DNA of 64,000 nucleotides from Streptacidiphilus sp. ASG 303 (lineage in GTDB: Bacteria; Actinomycetota; Actinomycetes; Streptomycetales; Streptomycetaceae): contig NZ_JAJLRA010000005.1 in the NCBI RefSeq assembly GCF_020991365.1, positions 248,001-312,000 of the forward strand. The letters are read 5' to 3'. This document shows, in pieces, positions 24,617 to 34,332 of the stretch. The notes below the pieces were generated by a model, which saw only the letters and a program-made list of their open reading frames with translations, had not been told where the DNA came from and did no database searches. How positions within the stretch are numbered: the stretch's first letter is position 1; each line of letters opens with the position of its first letter. The position numbers and the translations under genes were made by a program.

Positions 24617-24828
24617 GGTCAGGGCTCCTCGGTCGGGGTGCACTGCCCAGCGTAGACCGGGGCGTACCGGACAGCGGCCCCGCCCCGCCCCGCCGACAGG
24701 GGCGACGGGGCGGCCCCCGGCGCCGTAGGGTGGCCGGCGGGGACGAGTACGAGCAGGCGACGGACGAGGCGGACGGCGGGGGGCCCGTACCTCACGGGGA
24801 ACCGCGCCGCGCAGGAGGTACTCACGAC

Positions 24829-25932
24829 ATGACCGACCCCACCCGCGGCAGCGGCGTGCCCGACCGGGCGCGCAAGAGGTTCCCCGGCATCTCGACCCGG
24901 GCCTGGGAGCACCCGGCCGACCGCTCGGCCCTGGTGGCCCTGCGGAAGCTCTCCGGGTTCGACGACGTGCTGAAGAAGCTCGCCGGGCTGGTGTCCGAGC
25001 GCAGCGTGCGGCTGATGTTCCTGGCGACGGCCGTCAGGGCATCGGAGCGGCAGTTCCCGCACATCCACGACATGGTGCGCGACGCCGCGTACGTCCTGGA
25101 CCTGGAGAAGGTCCCGGAGCTCTACGTGACCCAGGACCCCCGGCCCAACGCCATGTGCATCGGCATGGAGACGCCGGTCCTCGTGGTGACCACCGGCCTG
25201 GTGGAGATGCTCGACGAGGAGGAGCTGCGGGCGGTCGTCGGCCACGAGGTGGGGCACGCGATGTCCGGCCACGCCGTCTACCGGACGATGCTGCTGATCC
25301 TGACCGGCATCGCCGCCCGGATCGCCTGGCTGCCGCTCGGCAACATCGCGATCACGGCGCTCATCACGGCACTCAAGGAGTGGTTCCGCAAGTCGGAGAT
25401 CTCCTGCGACCGGGCCGGGCTGCTGGTCGGCCAGGACCTCCAGGCGTCCATGCGCGGGCTGATGAAGCTGGCGGGCGGCCACCACCTGGCGGAGATGAAC
25501 GTGGACGCGTTCATCGAGCAGGCGGAGGAGTACGAGCGCGCCGGGGACCTGCGCGACGGCGTGCTCAAGCTGCTCCAGCTGCTGCCGCAGAGCCACCCCT
25601 TCGCGACGGTCCGGGTGGCCCGGCTGAAGAAGTGGGCGGAGAGCGAGGAGTACCGGTCGATCATGGCCGGGGCCTACCCGCGGCGCGCCGACGACCCGGA
25701 CACCTCCGTGGGCGAGCAGTGGCGGGCGACCGCCGAGTCGTACGCCCGGTCGGTCAAGGAGAGCAAGGACCCGCTGATGGGCCTGATCCGCGACATCACC
25801 GGGGGCGCGGGGGACGTGGGCGGCAGGATCCGCGACGTCTTCAGCGGCTCCGGGGCGCGCGGCGCGGGGACGGACGGCTCCGGGGCGGACGGCGCCGCGG
25901 AGGGCAAGGGCTCCGGCTCCGGCGGCAGCTGA
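24829..25932 (+). CDS. M48 family metallopeptidase
   Basis: A 367-residue zinc peptidase. The HEVGH motif is at 139-143, with the further ligand and gate in KSEISCDRAG. A hydrophobic stretch after the motif (about 150-185) suggests membrane association, as in HtpX-like proteins. The C-terminal 40 residues are Gly/Ser-rich. The N-terminus PGISTRAWEHPADRSALVALRKLSGFD is characteristic of the actinobacterial M48 group. Likely role: membrane protein quality control, by family. ATG 24829 has GGAGG about 10 nt upstream. Convergent with the 26015 gene. Confidence 0.92.
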   Translation: MTDPTRGSGVPDRARKRFPGISTRAWEHPADRSALVALRKLSGFDDVLKKLAGLVSERSVRLMFLATAVRASERQFPHIHDMVRDAAYVLDLEKVPELYVTQDPRPNAMCIGMETPVLVVTTGLVEMLDEEELRAVVGHEVGHAMSGHAVYRTMLLILTGIAARIAWLPLGNIAITALITALKEWFRKSEISCDRAGLLVGQDLQASMRGLMKLAGGHHLAEMNVDAFIEQAEEYERAGDLRDGVLKLLQLLPQSHPFATVRVARLKKWAESEEYRSIMAGAYPRRADDPDTSVGEQWRATAESYARSVKESKDPLMGLIRDITGGAGDVGGRIRDVFSGSGARGAGTDGSGADGAAEGKGSGSGGS

Positions 25933-25937
25933 GCGCC

Positions 25938-25989
25938 GGCCGCGGGGGCCGCACCCGTCCCGGGAACGGGCGGGCGCGCCCCCGCGGCC
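25938..25989. terminator. Terminator between convergent genes
   Basis: A 12 bp stem GGCCGCGGGGGC (25938-25949) with its complement (25978-25989) and an inner CCCGT/ACGGG hairpin. Confidence 0.65.
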
Positions 25990-26014
25990 GCACCCCCGGC
26001 CGGAGTGGAGTGGC

Positions 26015-27418
26015 TCAGCCGGCGGCGGCCAGATCGGCCATCGGCCCGCCGAGGACCCCGCACACCTGCCAGGCGGGGCGGTGCAGGCGGTCCAGCGGGT
26101 CGATCCCGGCGGCCGGGCCGGCGACGGCGCCCGCGGCGGGCTGCCCGGCCAGGACGGGGCGCAGGTAGCGGCTGGTGTCCGCGTCGCACGCCATCGGCCC
26201 GGCCTGGACCACGGAGTCGACCAGCCGCACCTGGGAGGCCGCGATGTCGTCGCGGTCGAAGCGGAAGCGCAGCTCGCGGCGGACGGTGAAGAGGGTCACC
26301 GGCGCACCGGGCACGGAGAGCTGGTCGGGGTCGAACGCCGTCGTGGGGGTGGCCGACGGCGAACCGGAGGCGGGCGACCCCGCAGCCGACGGCCCCTGAC
26401 CCGGTGCTGTGCCGCCCGGGAGGGCGGTGGCGGTGCCGCCCGGGGCGGCGGGAGCCGCGGCCGACCCGGGGAGGGCCGGCCCGGGGACGGCCGACCCGGA
26501 GGCGGGCGACCCGGAGGCGGGCGACCCGGAGGCGGTCGGCCCGAGGACGGTCGGCCCCGCAGGACCGGGCACGGATGCGGCGGTGCCGTCCGCCGGGGAG
26601 GACGGACCGGTGCGCGGCGCCGCCTGCAGGGCGTAGACGAAGGTGTGGTCGGTGAGCACCTCGAGGGTGTCGTCGTCGGCGTCGCGGAAGGACATGGTCC
26701 CGGTGACCTTCACCTTGGAGACCGCGAGCGTGACCTGCGCGGGGTCGAAGCGCACCATCCAGCCGGTCGCCGCGTGGTGCAGGTCGTCCCTCGGGTTGCC
26801 GACGCTGTCGTCGAACTGGGCGCGCTGCGCCGGCACCAGCAGGTCGCGGACGGCGCCCGTCCCGCCCTCCACCAGGACCTTGGAGTCCAGCGAGGAGGCG
26901 AAGAGGAACTGCTGCACGGCCGCCAGGGCGCGGGTGACCTGCTCCTCCGGGAACCGCTTGGTCGCCGTGGGGGCCGGCAGGGTGAGGCCGACCATGCCGT
27001 CGGCGAAGCCCGCGCCGTCCGTGCGCCGGTCGAAGCGGGCGAAGGGGCCGTCGGTCGTGCTGCCGCCCGCCGCCCGGGGCGCCGAGCGCGGCGCCAGGGG
27101 GACCACCGTCGTCGTGAGGAGGGTCCGGCTCCGCTCGGGCTGGCGGTAGGGGTGGCGGACGCCCATGTAGACGGCGGCCGCGAACGCGACCGCTATCAGC
27201 AGCATCAGTGCGAAGGCCTGCCGGGGCAGCAGCGCGGCCGACCGGGGGCCGCGGCCGGACGGCCTGCGGTCGGTGAAGCCCAGGCGCTCCCGGGCGGACA
27301 GCTCGCGGATCCGGGCAGCACGGACGAACGACTCGTCGAACACGACGGATCGGAACTCGTCATCCCCGCCGGGAACGCCCTCGGGCGCGCCCTCCGGAGG
27401 CTCCTCCCGGCCACCCAT
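26015..27418 (-). CDS. Conserved membrane-anchored protein, unknown function
   Basis: A 467-residue protein. A short cytoplasmic head carries VVFDESFVRAARIRELSARERL, a motif shared with the next gene upstream. One membrane helix follows (about 65-88), then a large extracytoplasmic domain with PEEQVTRALAAVQQFLFASSLDSKVLVEG and WMVRFDPAQVTLAVSKVKVTGTMSF. An Ala/Gly/Ser/Pro linker containing GSPAS repeats and a final conserved part complete it. No enzyme motif was seen. ATG 27418 is favoured over GTG 27424 because TACCCT ends 7 nt before it, the layout of a leaderless mRNA. Confidence 0.8.
   Translation of the reverse strand: MGGREEPPEGAPEGVPGGDDEFRSVVFDESFVRAARIRELSARERLGFTDRRPSGRGPRSAALLPRQAFALMLLIAVAFAAAVYMGVRHPYRQPERSRTLLTTTVVPLAPRSAPRAAGGSTTDGPFARFDRRTDGAGFADGMVGLTLPAPTATKRFPEEQVTRALAAVQQFLFASSLDSKVLVEGGTGAVRDLLVPAQRAQFDDSVGNPRDDLHHAATGWMVRFDPAQVTLAVSKVKVTGTMSFRDADDDTLEVLTDHTFVYALQAAPRTGPSSPADGTAASVPGPAGPTVLGPTASGSPASGSPASGSAVPGPALPGSAAAPAAPGGTATALPGGTAPGQGPSAAGSPASGSPSATPTTAFDPDQLSVPGAPVTLFTVRRELRFRFDRDDIAASQVRLVDSVVQAGPMACDADTSRYLRPVLAGQPAAGAVAGPAAGIDPLDRLHRPAWQVCGVLGGPMADLAAAG
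26493..26537. repeat. 15 bp in-frame repeat, three copies
   Basis: GACCCGGAGGCGGGC at 26493, 26508 and 26523 (last copy with a change near the end). It codes for the GSPAS repeats in the linker of the membrane protein. Confidence 0.85.
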
Positions 27419-27425
27419 GCCCACA

Positions 27426-27431
27426 AGGGTA
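27426..27431 (-). promoter_or_regulatory. -10 box for leaderless mRNA of the 26015 gene
   Basis: TACCCT on the minus strand ends 7 nt before ATG 27418. Confidence 0.45.
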
Positions 27432-27606
27432 AGTCTCCCGGGCGTCTGCGAACGATGCCGGTCCGGTCACGTTCTGACACGGAATCACCGAAGTCCCTTG
27501 CGGGACACGGCAGTCGGGGTGCAGGGCGGCGTTCCCGGGCCGTTGTCCGGCCGTACGCCGGGCGGCTCCCGGACGGCCGACGGGACAGCGGGACGGCGGG
27601 ACGGCG

Positions 27607-27654
27607 GGAGGAGAGGACGGCAGGAGGAGAGGACGGCAGGAGGAGAGGACGGCA
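27607..27654. repeat. 16 bp tandem repeat, three perfect copies
   Basis: GGAGGAGAGGACGGCA at 27607, 27623 and 27639. It lies in the 306 bp spacer between the two related membrane genes, which otherwise holds only the promoter of the downstream gene. Confidence 0.92.
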
Positions 27655-27724
27655 GGACGACGGCGGAAGGACGGGACCCCGCGCCGGAGCACCGGGCCGC
27701 GCACGCAGCCGGGCGTGCCGGCGG

Positions 27725-28300
27725 TCAGCCGCCGGAGGCGGCCGAGGGGGCGCTGACCACGGGGGGACGGGGCACGTCGGCGGCCGGGCTGCCGAAGCTG
27801 CCGCTGTCGGGACGCGACGGTGCGGGCGCGGCGGGCCCGGTGGTGCCCCGGTAGACGGCCGCGACGGCGACGGCGACCACCCCGAGCCCCATGACCACGG
27901 CGAGGAACCAGGCCACCGGCCGGTGCCAGCGGACGTGGGCGGAGGCGCGGCGCCCGCGCGGACCGGGGGCGCGGCGGCCGGAGAGGCGGCTGCGGTGCAC
28001 CGCCGGGCCGGGCCAGTCGAGGTCGTCCTCGTCGCCCCGGTACGGGCGCAGCTCCTCCGGCAGGCCGTCGTCGGCCGGGTCGCGGGGGTCGTCGGCGCCG
28101 CCGTACGCGCGGCCGGCGCCGGTGGCCTCCAGCTCCAGCCGGGCCTCGACGGCGGCGAGCATCCGCTCGTGGGCGGAGGGCTCGTGCACGGTGGCGGCCC
28201 GGACGAAGGCCTCGTCGAAGACCACGGCTGCGAACGCGTCGTCCGCACCGCCGTGGTCGGCGCCGTCCGGGTACGGCGAATCCCCCACATCCTCGGGCAC
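27725..28300 (-). CDS. Conserved membrane-anchored protein related to its neighbour
   Basis: A 191-residue protein. An acidic cytoplasmic part of about 120 residues includes VVFDEAFVRAATVHEPSAHERM, matching the head of the 26015 gene. One membrane helix follows (about 128-148, [22 protein letters not shown]), and the outside tail is short and rich in Pro and Ser. Function unknown. GTG 28300 is preceded by TACGCT with a 6 nt gap and no Shine-Dalgarno sequence, so a leaderless transcript is likely. Confidence 0.8.
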   Translation of the reverse strand: MPEDVGDSPYPDGADHGGADDAFAAVVFDEAFVRAATVHEPSAHERMLAAVEARLELEATGAGRAYGGADDPRDPADDGLPEELRPYRGDEDDLDWPGPAVHRSRLSGRRAPGPRGRRASAHVRWHRPVAWFLAVVMGLGVVAVAVAAVYRGTTGPAAPAPSRPDSGSFGSPAADVPRPPVVSAPSAASGG

Positions 28301-28306
28301 GGACTC

Positions 28307-28312
28307 AGCGTA
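28307..28312 (-). promoter_or_regulatory. -10 box for leaderless mRNA of the 27725 gene
   Basis: TACGCT on the minus strand ends 6 nt before GTG 28300. Confidence 0.45.
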
Positions 28313-28476
28313 TTACCGCGGGGGCCGTTTGTCTGTGGCTCGTCCCAAAGCCCCTCCGACCCGGCCGGACCCCGCAGCGGTGCGCCCGCGCGGACCGGCG
28401 CGCGGGCACCGCGTCCGCCCCCGGGCCCGCCTCCGCGCCGCCCCCGTACGGCCGCGGGCCGCCCCCGTGCGCCGCC

Positions 28477-28513
28477 CCGGGCGGTCCCTCCGGCTGCCGG
28501 GGGGACCGCCCGG
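28477..28513 (-). terminator. proA terminator
   Basis: A perfect 12 bp stem CCGGGCGGTCCC (28477-28488) with its complement (28502-28513), 60 bp past the proA stop. Confidence 0.65.
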
Positions 28514-28572
28514 GGGGACCGGCCGGGAGACCGCCGGAGGGGCGGCCCGGGGTGCGCGCACCCCGCCGCCCG

Positions 28573-29865
28573 TCAGGGACGGACGTGGCCGTCGCCGGTG
28601 AGGATGTACTTCGTCGACGTCAGCTCCGGCAGGCCCATCGGGCCGCGGGCGTGGAGCTTCTGCGTGGAGATGCCGATCTCCGCGCCGAAGCCGAACTGGC
28701 CGCCGTCGGTGAAGCGGGTGGAGGCGTTGACGGCGACCGTGGTGGAGTCGACCAGACGGGTGAAGCGGCGGGCCGAGGCCTGCGAGCCGGTCACGATCGC
28801 CTCGGTGTGGCCGGAGGACCAGCGGCGGATGTGGGCCACCGCGTCGTCGAGCGAGTCGACCACGGCGGCGGCGATGTCGTACGACAGGTACTCGGTCTCC
28901 CAGTCCTCGTCCGTGGCCGGGACGACCACCGCCGGACCACCGTGCGCCCGCGCGGCCTCGACCACCGCCGGGTCGCCGTGCACGGTCACCCCGGCCTCGG
29001 CGAGGGCGTCCAGCGCGAGCGGCAGGAAGGCGGGGGCGGCGTCCCGGTGCACCAGCAGCGTCTCCGCGCTGTTGCAGACGCTGACCCGCTGCGCCTTGGA
29101 GTTGAGCAGGACGTCCACGGCCATGGAGAGGTCGGCGCCGGCGTCCACGTAGACGTGGCAGTTGCCGGTCCCGGTCTCGATGACGGGGACGGTGGACTCC
29201 TCCACCACGGTGCGGATCAGCGAGGCGCCGCCGCGCGGGATCAGCACGTCGACCAGGCCGCGGGCCCGCATCAGCTCCTTGACCGAGTCGCGGCCCTCCC
29301 CCGGCACCAGCTGCACGGCGTCGGCGGGCAGGCCGGCCGAGGCCACCGCGTCGCGCAGCACCTCCACCAGCTTCGTGTTGGAGCGGTAGGCGGAGGAGGA
29401 GCCGCGCAGCAGCACGGCGTTGCCGGACTTCAGGCAGAGGGCGGCGGCGTCGGCCGTCACGTTGGGACGGGCCTCGTAGATGATGCCGACCACACCGAGC
29501 GGCACCCGCACCTGGCGGACGTCCAGGCCGTTGGGGAGCGTGTAGCCGCGGACGACCTCGCCGACCGGGTCGGTCAGGCCCGCCACGTCGCGGACGTCGG
29601 AGGCGATGGCGGCCACCCGCTCGGCGGTGAGGGTGAGCCGGTCGACCATGGAGTCGGGGGTGCCCGCCTCCCGGGCGCGGGCGACGTCCTCGGCGTTGGC
29701 GGCGGTGATCTCCGGGGTGCGGGCCTCCAGCGCGTCCGCGATCGCGAGCAGCGCGGCGTCCTTGGCCGCGCGCGGGACCGGGGCGAGCGCGGCGGCCGCC
29801 TCCCGGGCGCGGCGCGCGGCGGCGAGGACGGGCGACTCTGCGGCGTGGGCGTCAGTGCTGGTCAT
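28573..29865 (-). CDS. proA: Glutamate-5-semialdehyde dehydrogenase
   Basis: Reduces glutamyl phosphate with NADPH in proline synthesis. The 430-residue protein shows the family signature: [60 protein letters not shown], the catalytic Cys in [13 protein letters not shown], and the C-terminal [29 protein letters not shown] 29865 is preceded by TACCCT with a 6 nt gap, so the mRNA is probably leaderless and proA has its own promoter, apart from proB upstream. Confidence 0.97.
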   Translation of the reverse strand: MTSTDAHAAESPVLAAARRAREAAAALAPVPRAAKDAALLAIADALEARTPEITAANAEDVARAREAGTPDSMVDRLTLTAERVAAIASDVRDVAGLTDPVGEVVRGYTLPNGLDVRQVRVPLGVVGIIYEARPNVTADAAALCLKSGNAVLLRGSSSAYRSNTKLVEVLRDAVASAGLPADAVQLVPGEGRDSVKELMRARGLVDVLIPRGGASLIRTVVEESTVPVIETGTGNCHVYVDAGADLSMAVDVLLNSKAQRVSVCNSAETLLVHRDAAPAFLPLALDALAEAGVTVHGDPAVVEAARAHGGPAVVVPATDEDWETEYLSYDIAAAVVDSLDDAVAHIRRWSSGHTEAIVTGSQASARRFTRLVDSTTVAVNASTRFTDGGQFGFGAEIGISTQKLHARGPMGLPELTSTKYILTGDGHVRP

Positions 29866-29871
29866 GACCGA

Positions 29872-29877
29872 AGGGTA
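29872..29877 (-). promoter_or_regulatory. -10 box for leaderless proA mRNA
   Basis: TACCCT on the minus strand ends 6 nt before ATG 29865. Confidence 0.55.
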
Positions 29878-30036
29878 CTGAGCCGGGCGGCGCGGTCCAC
29901 GGTTCTTTCCACCCGCTGAGACGGCGGGTCGCCCTGCGGACGGGGCGGGCGGGGGGCGGCGGGCCGGGCGAACGGACGGCCGGGCCTGCCGGGCCGGACG
30001 GACCGGGCCCGTCGGGCGCCCGGGACGGGCGTCCGC

Positions 30037-30549
30037 TCAGTACGGGTGGACGCCGCCCACGGGGGCCGGGGGGCCGCCGTGCCCCTGTGCGGCGCGCGTG
30101 AGGTACGTCTCCCGGTCCACGACCTCCAGGCCCACGATCTCCCAGGCCGGCAGCCCGGCGGTGGCCCGGTGCTCGCCCCAGAGCCGCAGCGCGATCGCCG
30201 CCGCGTCGTGGAGGTCGCGGGCCTGCTCCCAGTAGCGGACCTCGGCGTGGTCGGCCGCGTAGCGGGCGGTGAGCAGGAAGGGGTGGTCCTGGGCGAGCCG
30301 CTCCAGGCCGCTGCGCAGCTCGGGCAGCGGCGTGCTGCGGCCGGCGACGCTGAGGACGACGTGCCAGAGCCGCCCCTGCTCGGAGGGGACCGCGGCGGCC
30401 CCCTGTGCCTGCGCGGGCACGGTCACGGGGGCGGGCACGGGCGCGGGGCCCCGCCCGGGTGCGGGTCTCAGGGCACGGCCTCCGTCGATGCCGGTCAGGG
30501 GCCGCTCCACCGGTCCTCCGGACAGCGCTTCCTGACGCCTGCGTCCCAC
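30037..30549 (-). CDS. Conserved hypothetical protein between proB and proA
   Basis: A 170-residue soluble protein. A Pro/Ala-rich N-terminal third is followed by a compact domain: LWHVVLSVAGRSTPLPELRSGLERLAQDHPFLLTARYAADHAEVRYWEQARDLHDAAAIALRLWGEHRATAGLPAWEIVGLEVVDRETYLTRA. I do not recognise a named family. GTG 30549 has GGAGG upstream at good spacing. It probably shares a transcript with proB; the gene is common at this spot in streptomycetes. Confidence 0.75.
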   Translation of the reverse strand: MGRRRQEALSGGPVERPLTGIDGGRALRPAPGRGPAPVPAPVTVPAQAQGAAAVPSEQGRLWHVVLSVAGRSTPLPELRSGLERLAQDHPFLLTARYAADHAEVRYWEQARDLHDAAAIALRLWGEHRATAGLPAWEIVGLEVVDRETYLTRAAQGHGGPPAPVGGVHPY

Positions 30550-30628
30550 CGGGGGCCTCCTGTCCGGCGCTGTCGTCGCCGGGCCCGACCGCCTCCGGGC
30601 CCGCTCACACCCCTGCTCCCGCCGCGCC

Positions 30629-31834
30629 TCAGCCGCGCAGCACCACCAGGTCGTCGCGGTGGACGACCTCGCGCTCGTACGCGGGACCCAGCTCCCGGGC
30701 CAGGTCGTGGGTGGACCGGCCCAGCAGGTGGGGCAACTCCCTCGCATCAAAGTTGACCAGTCCGCGGGCGACGATGTGGCCGTTTTCGTCAAGAAGGTCC
30801 ACGGGGTCGCCCGCGCTGAAGTCCCCGCGGACGCCCGTCAGGCCCGCGGGCAGCAGCGACTTGCGGCGCTGGACCACCGCGTCGACGGCGCCCGCGTCCA
30901 GGCTGAGCGCCCCCCGCGGGCTGCTGGCGTGCGCCAGCCACAGGAGGCGGTCGGCGGCACGGCGGCCGGTGCGGTGGAAGAGGGTGCCGGTGGGGCGCCC
31001 GGCGAGGGCGTCGGCGGCGCTGCTGGCCGCGGTGAGGACCACGGGGATGCCCGCGCCGGTGGCGATCCGGGCGGCCTCCACCTTGGTGACCATGCCGCCG
31101 GTGCCCACGCCCGCCCTGCCGGCGCTGCCGATCTCGACGCCCTCCAGATCGTGGGGGCCGCGCACCTCGGCGATGCGGCGGGTGCCGGGCCGGGCCGGGT
31201 CGCCGTCGTACAGGCCGTCCACGTCGGAGAGGAGGACGAGCAGGTCGGCGCGGACCAGGTGGGCGACCAGGGCCGCCAGCCGGTCGTTGTCGCCGAACCG
31301 GATCTCGGCGGTGGCGACGGTGTCGTTCTCGTTGACGACCGGGACCGCGCCCATCGCCAGCAGCTGCTCCAGGGTGCGGTAGGCGTTGCGGTAGTGGGCG
31401 CGCCGGCCGGCGTCCTCGGCGGTGAGGAGCACCTGGCCCACCCGGATGCCGTAGCGGGCGAAGGAGGCGGTGTAGCGGGCCACCAGCAGGCCCTGGCCGA
31501 CGCTGGCGGCGGCCTGCTGCCGGGCGAGGTCGCCCGGGCGGGCCCCGAGGCCGAGCGGGGCGAGGCCGGCGGCGATGGCGCCGGAGGAGACGAGGACGAC
31601 CTCGGTGGGCGGCTCGTCGCCGCTGCGGGGGGCGCGCACCCGGGCGAGCACGTCGACGAGGGCGTCGACCCGGTCGGCGTCCAGGCCGCCGGAGGCGGTG
31701 GTGAGCGAGGACGACCCCACCTTCACCACGATCCGCCGCGCCCGCAGGACGTCCTCCCGCAGGCCCCCGCCGTCGTTCCCGCCGTCGTTCCCGCCGGTGT
31801 TCCCGTCCCCGGCTCCCGCTGCGGCCACCGCCAC
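30629..31834 (-). CDS. proB: Glutamate 5-kinase
   Basis: First enzyme of proline synthesis, phosphorylating glutamate with ATP. The 401-residue protein has the amino-acid-kinase domain (RRIVVKVGSSSLT, VVLVSSGAIAAGL, VPVVNENDTVATAEIRFGDNDRLAALVA, LLSDVDGLYDGDP, GVGTGGMVTKVEAARIA) and a C-terminal PUA domain (GALSLDAGAVDAVVQRRKSLLPAGLTGV, VARGLVNFDARELPHLLG). The start is uncertain: GTG 31834 has GGGAG upstream, and GTG 31828 is an alternative. The Gly/Asn-rich head before the kinase is unusual. Confidence 0.94.
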   Translation of the reverse strand: MAVAAAGAGDGNTGGNDGGNDGGGLREDVLRARRIVVKVGSSSLTTASGGLDADRVDALVDVLARVRAPRSGDEPPTEVVLVSSGAIAAGLAPLGLGARPGDLARQQAAASVGQGLLVARYTASFARYGIRVGQVLLTAEDAGRRAHYRNAYRTLEQLLAMGAVPVVNENDTVATAEIRFGDNDRLAALVAHLVRADLLVLLSDVDGLYDGDPARPGTRRIAEVRGPHDLEGVEIGSAGRAGVGTGGMVTKVEAARIATGAGIPVVLTAASSAADALAGRPTGTLFHRTGRRAADRLLWLAHASSPRGALSLDAGAVDAVVQRRKSLLPAGLTGVRGDFSAGDPVDLLDENGHIVARGLVNFDARELPHLLGRSTHDLARELGPAYEREVVHRDDLVVLRG

Positions 31835-32010
31835 GCCCTCATCTCCCGTGCAGATCGCGCCCGTCCGTGCCGGACGTGCGGCGGTGCGCCCCGCCGCCCG
31901 GTGTCCGGCCGCCCGGCTCCGTGCCGCCGGGTCCGGCCGCCGGGCGTCCGGTCGCGCCGCACCCGGCCGCGGGCGCACCGTGCGGCGCCCGCCTCCCGCA
32001 ATCTACGCGA

Positions 32011-32065
32011 TGCGCCCCCGGCGCCCGTCCGGCATTTCACGCCTCGGACGGGCGCCGGGGGCGCA
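32011..32065 (-). terminator. obgE terminator
   Basis: A perfect 21 bp stem (32011-32031 with 32045-32065) around a 13 nt loop, 13 bp past the obgE stop. The 243 bp spacer to proB otherwise holds no gene. Confidence 0.9.
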
Positions 32066-32077
32066 CGGTGGTGCAGG

Positions 32078-33541
32078 TCAGACGTCCTCGTCGTCCTCGG
32101 CGGCGCGGCCGCTGGACAGCGGGTCGAAGGCCGCGTACTCGGCATCGACCTCGTCACGGGCGCGGTTGCGGCGCCGGTCCACGGCGGGACGCTGGGTCTG
32201 GAGGCGGTGGTCCTCGCCGCGGCGGCCGAGCATCTCCGCGCCGGCGGCCATGGTGGGCTCCCAGTCGAAGACGACGGCGTTCTCGTCGGGGCCGATGACG
32301 ACCTCGGCGCCCTCCTTGGCGCCGGCCTTCCACAGCTGCTCCTCGACGCCGAGGCGGGCCAGGCGGTCGGCGAGGTAGCCGACGGCCTCGTCGTTGGCGA
32401 AGTCGGTCTGGCGGACCCAGCGCTCGGGCTTGGCGCCGCGCACCCGGAAGAAGCCGTCCTCGACGGTGACGGTGAACCCGGTGTCGTCCACGGCCTTGGG
32501 CCGCAGCACGATGCGGGTGGCCTCCTGGACCGGCTTGGCGGCCCGGGCCTCGGCGACGAGGCCGGCCATGGCGAAGGAGAGCTCGCGCAGGCCCTTGCGG
32601 GAGGCGGCCGAGACCTCGAAGACGCGCAGGCCGCGGGCCTCCAGGTCGGCGCGGACGATGTCGGCGAGGTCCTGGCCGTCGGGCACGTCGGTCTTGTTGA
32701 GGGCGACCAGCCGGGGCCGGTCCTCCAGGCCGCCGTACGCGGCGAGCTCGGCCTCGATGGTCTCCAGGTCGGAGAGCGGGTCGCGGCCGGGCTCCAGGGT
32801 GGCGCAGTCCAGGACGTGCACCAGGGCGGAGCAGCGCTCGACGTGGCGCAGGAACTCCAGGCCGAGGCCGCGGCCCTCGCTGGCGCCGGGGATCAGGCCG
32901 GGGACGTCGGCGACGGTGTAGACGACCTCGCCGGCGGTGACCACGCCCAGGTTGGGGACCAGGGTGGTGAAGGGGTAGTCGGCGATCTTCGGCTTGGCGG
33001 CGGAGAGCACCGAGATCAGCGACGACTTGCCGGCGCTGGGGTAGCCGACGAGGGCCACGTCGGCGACGGTCTTGAGCTCCAGGACGATGTCGAGGACGTC
33101 GCCGGGCTCGCCGAGCAGCGCGAAGCCGGGGGCCTTGCGGCGGGCGGAGGCGAGGGCGGCGTTGCCGAGGCCGCCGCGGCCGCCGGCGGCCGCGACGTAG
33201 CTGGTGCCGGCGCCGACCAGGTCGGCCAGCACCTCGCCGTGGGCGTCCATCACCACGGTGCCGTCCGGCACGGGCAGGACCAGGTCCTGGCCGTCGGCGC
33301 CGGAGCGGTTGCCGCCGGCGCCGGGCCTGCCGTTGGTGGCCTTGCGGTGCGGCGAGTGGTGGTAGTCGAGCAGCGTGGTGACGTCGGGGTCGACCACGAG
33401 GACGACGTCGCCGCCGCGGCCGCCGTTGCCGCCGTCGGGGCCGCCCAGCGGCTTGAACTTCTCCCGGTGGACGGAGGCGCAGCCGTGGCCTCCGTTACCC
33501 GCGGCGACGTGCAGCTCGACGCGGTCCACGAAGGTGGTCAT
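32078..33541 (-). CDS. obgE: Obg GTPase (CgtA)
   Basis: A ribosome-assembly GTPase tied to growth and, in Streptomyces, to the onset of sporulation. The 487-residue protein has the glycine-rich Obg domain ([42 protein letters not shown]), the G domain ([53 protein letters not shown]) and the actinobacterial C-terminal OCT domain, ending in an acidic tail. ATG 33541 has GGAGG upstream. It follows rpmA and rplU, the normal order. Confidence 0.97.
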   Translation of the reverse strand: MTTFVDRVELHVAAGNGGHGCASVHREKFKPLGGPDGGNGGRGGDVVLVVDPDVTTLLDYHHSPHRKATNGRPGAGGNRSGADGQDLVLPVPDGTVVMDAHGEVLADLVGAGTSYVAAAGGRGGLGNAALASARRKAPGFALLGEPGDVLDIVLELKTVADVALVGYPSAGKSSLISVLSAAKPKIADYPFTTLVPNLGVVTAGEVVYTVADVPGLIPGASEGRGLGLEFLRHVERCSALVHVLDCATLEPGRDPLSDLETIEAELAAYGGLEDRPRLVALNKTDVPDGQDLADIVRADLEARGLRVFEVSAASRKGLRELSFAMAGLVAEARAAKPVQEATRIVLRPKAVDDTGFTVTVEDGFFRVRGAKPERWVRQTDFANDEAVGYLADRLARLGVEEQLWKAGAKEGAEVVIGPDENAVVFDWEPTMAAGAEMLGRRGEDHRLQTQRPAVDRRRNRARDEVDAEYAAFDPLSSGRAAEDDEDV

Positions 33542-33583
33542 GGGATGTGCCTCCAGGGATGGGTCATTGCGGGGTGAAACAGA

Positions 33584-33614
33584 AGGGGTGGACCGGGCAT
33601 TCCGGTCCACCCCT
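33584..33614 (-). terminator. rpmA terminator
   Basis: A perfect 12 bp stem AGGGGTGGACCG (33584-33595) with its complement (33603-33614), between rpmA and obgE. It may lower readthrough into obgE. Confidence 0.75.
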
Positions 33615-33652
33615 CGTGATGCTGCTGGTGCTGCGTCAGGCTGTCGCCAGGG

Positions 33653-33910
33653 TCACTCGGCGACGGCGACGATGTTGACGACGCGGCGGCCGCGGCGGTT
33701 GCCGAACTCGACGGCGCCGGCGGTCAGCGCGAACAGCGTGTCGTCGCCGCCGCGGCCGACGTTGGCACCCGGGTGGAAGTGGGTGCCGCGCTGGCGGACG
33801 ATGATCTCGCCGGCGTTGACGACCTGGCCGCCGAAGCGCTTCACGCCGAGGCGCTGGGCGTTGGAGTCGCGGCCGTTGCGGGTGGAGCTTGCGCCCTTCT
33901 TGTGTGCCAT
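33653..33910 (-). CDS. rpmA: 50S ribosomal protein L27
   Basis: L27 reaches the peptidyl-transferase centre of the 50S subunit. The 85-residue protein starts [17 protein letters not shown] and contains [43 protein letters not shown]. There is no cleavable N-terminal extension like that of Firmicutes. ATG 33910; 13 bp after rplU. Confidence 0.97.
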   Translation of the reverse strand: MAHKKGASSTRNGRDSNAQRLGVKRFGGQVVNAGEIIVRQRGTHFHPGANVGRGGDDTLFALTAGAVEFGNRRGRRVVNIVAVAE

Positions 33911-33923
33911 GTCTCCCTGCCCC

Positions 33924-34238
33924 TTACTTCGCGGAGTCGATGCCGGTGACGCGCACGGCCGTGTGCTGCTGGCGGTGGCCCATGCGCTTGCGGTAACCGG
34001 TCTTGTTCTTGTACTTCAGGATGGTGATCTTGTCACCCTTGGTGTGGTCGACGACCTCGGCGTGGACCTTGACGCCGCCCAGGACCGACGGGTCGCTGGT
34101 CACGGTGTCGCCGTCGACGACCAGAATGGTCGAGAGCTCGACCGAGTCACCGGGCTTGACATCGACACGGTCGATCTCCAGCACGTCGCCGACGGCGACC
34201 TTGTGCTGGCGGCCGCCGGCGCGAACGATCGCGTACAC
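33924..34238 (-). CDS. rplU: 50S ribosomal protein L21
   Basis: L21 binds 23S rRNA and L20. The 104-residue protein begins [25 protein letters not shown] and ends [22 protein letters not shown], typical of the family. GTG 34238 is the only sensible start; an AGCAGG precedes it. The 5' leader folds into two hairpins (34277-34332). Confidence 0.97.
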   Translation of the reverse strand: MYAIVRAGGRQHKVAVGDVLEIDRVDVKPGDSVELSTILVVDGDTVTSDPSVLGGVKVHAEVVDHTKGDKITILKYKNKTGYRKRMGHRQQHTAVRVTGIDSAK

Positions 34239-34276
34239 GCGGTACCTGCTTTCTGCTACTCGGTCGGAACTCCCGA

Positions 34277-34332
34277 CGCCAGCCTTCCTGGCGAGTACAC
34301 AGGAGGCCTCCCCCGGGGGGACCCCGGGAGGC
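34277..34332 (-). promoter_or_regulatory. Two hairpins in the rplU 5' leader
   Basis: CGCCAG / CTGGCG (34277-34282 with 34288-34293) and GCCTCCC / GGGAGGC (34306-34312 with 34326-34332, with an inner GGGG/CCCC stem). They lie 39-94 nt upstream of the rplU start and could be a ribosomal-protein leader. Confidence 0.45.

Noticed and set aside
33542-33652. Separate promoter or riboswitch between rpmA and obgE
   Set aside because: Only a simple 12 bp terminator hairpin is seen, with no conserved aptamer features.
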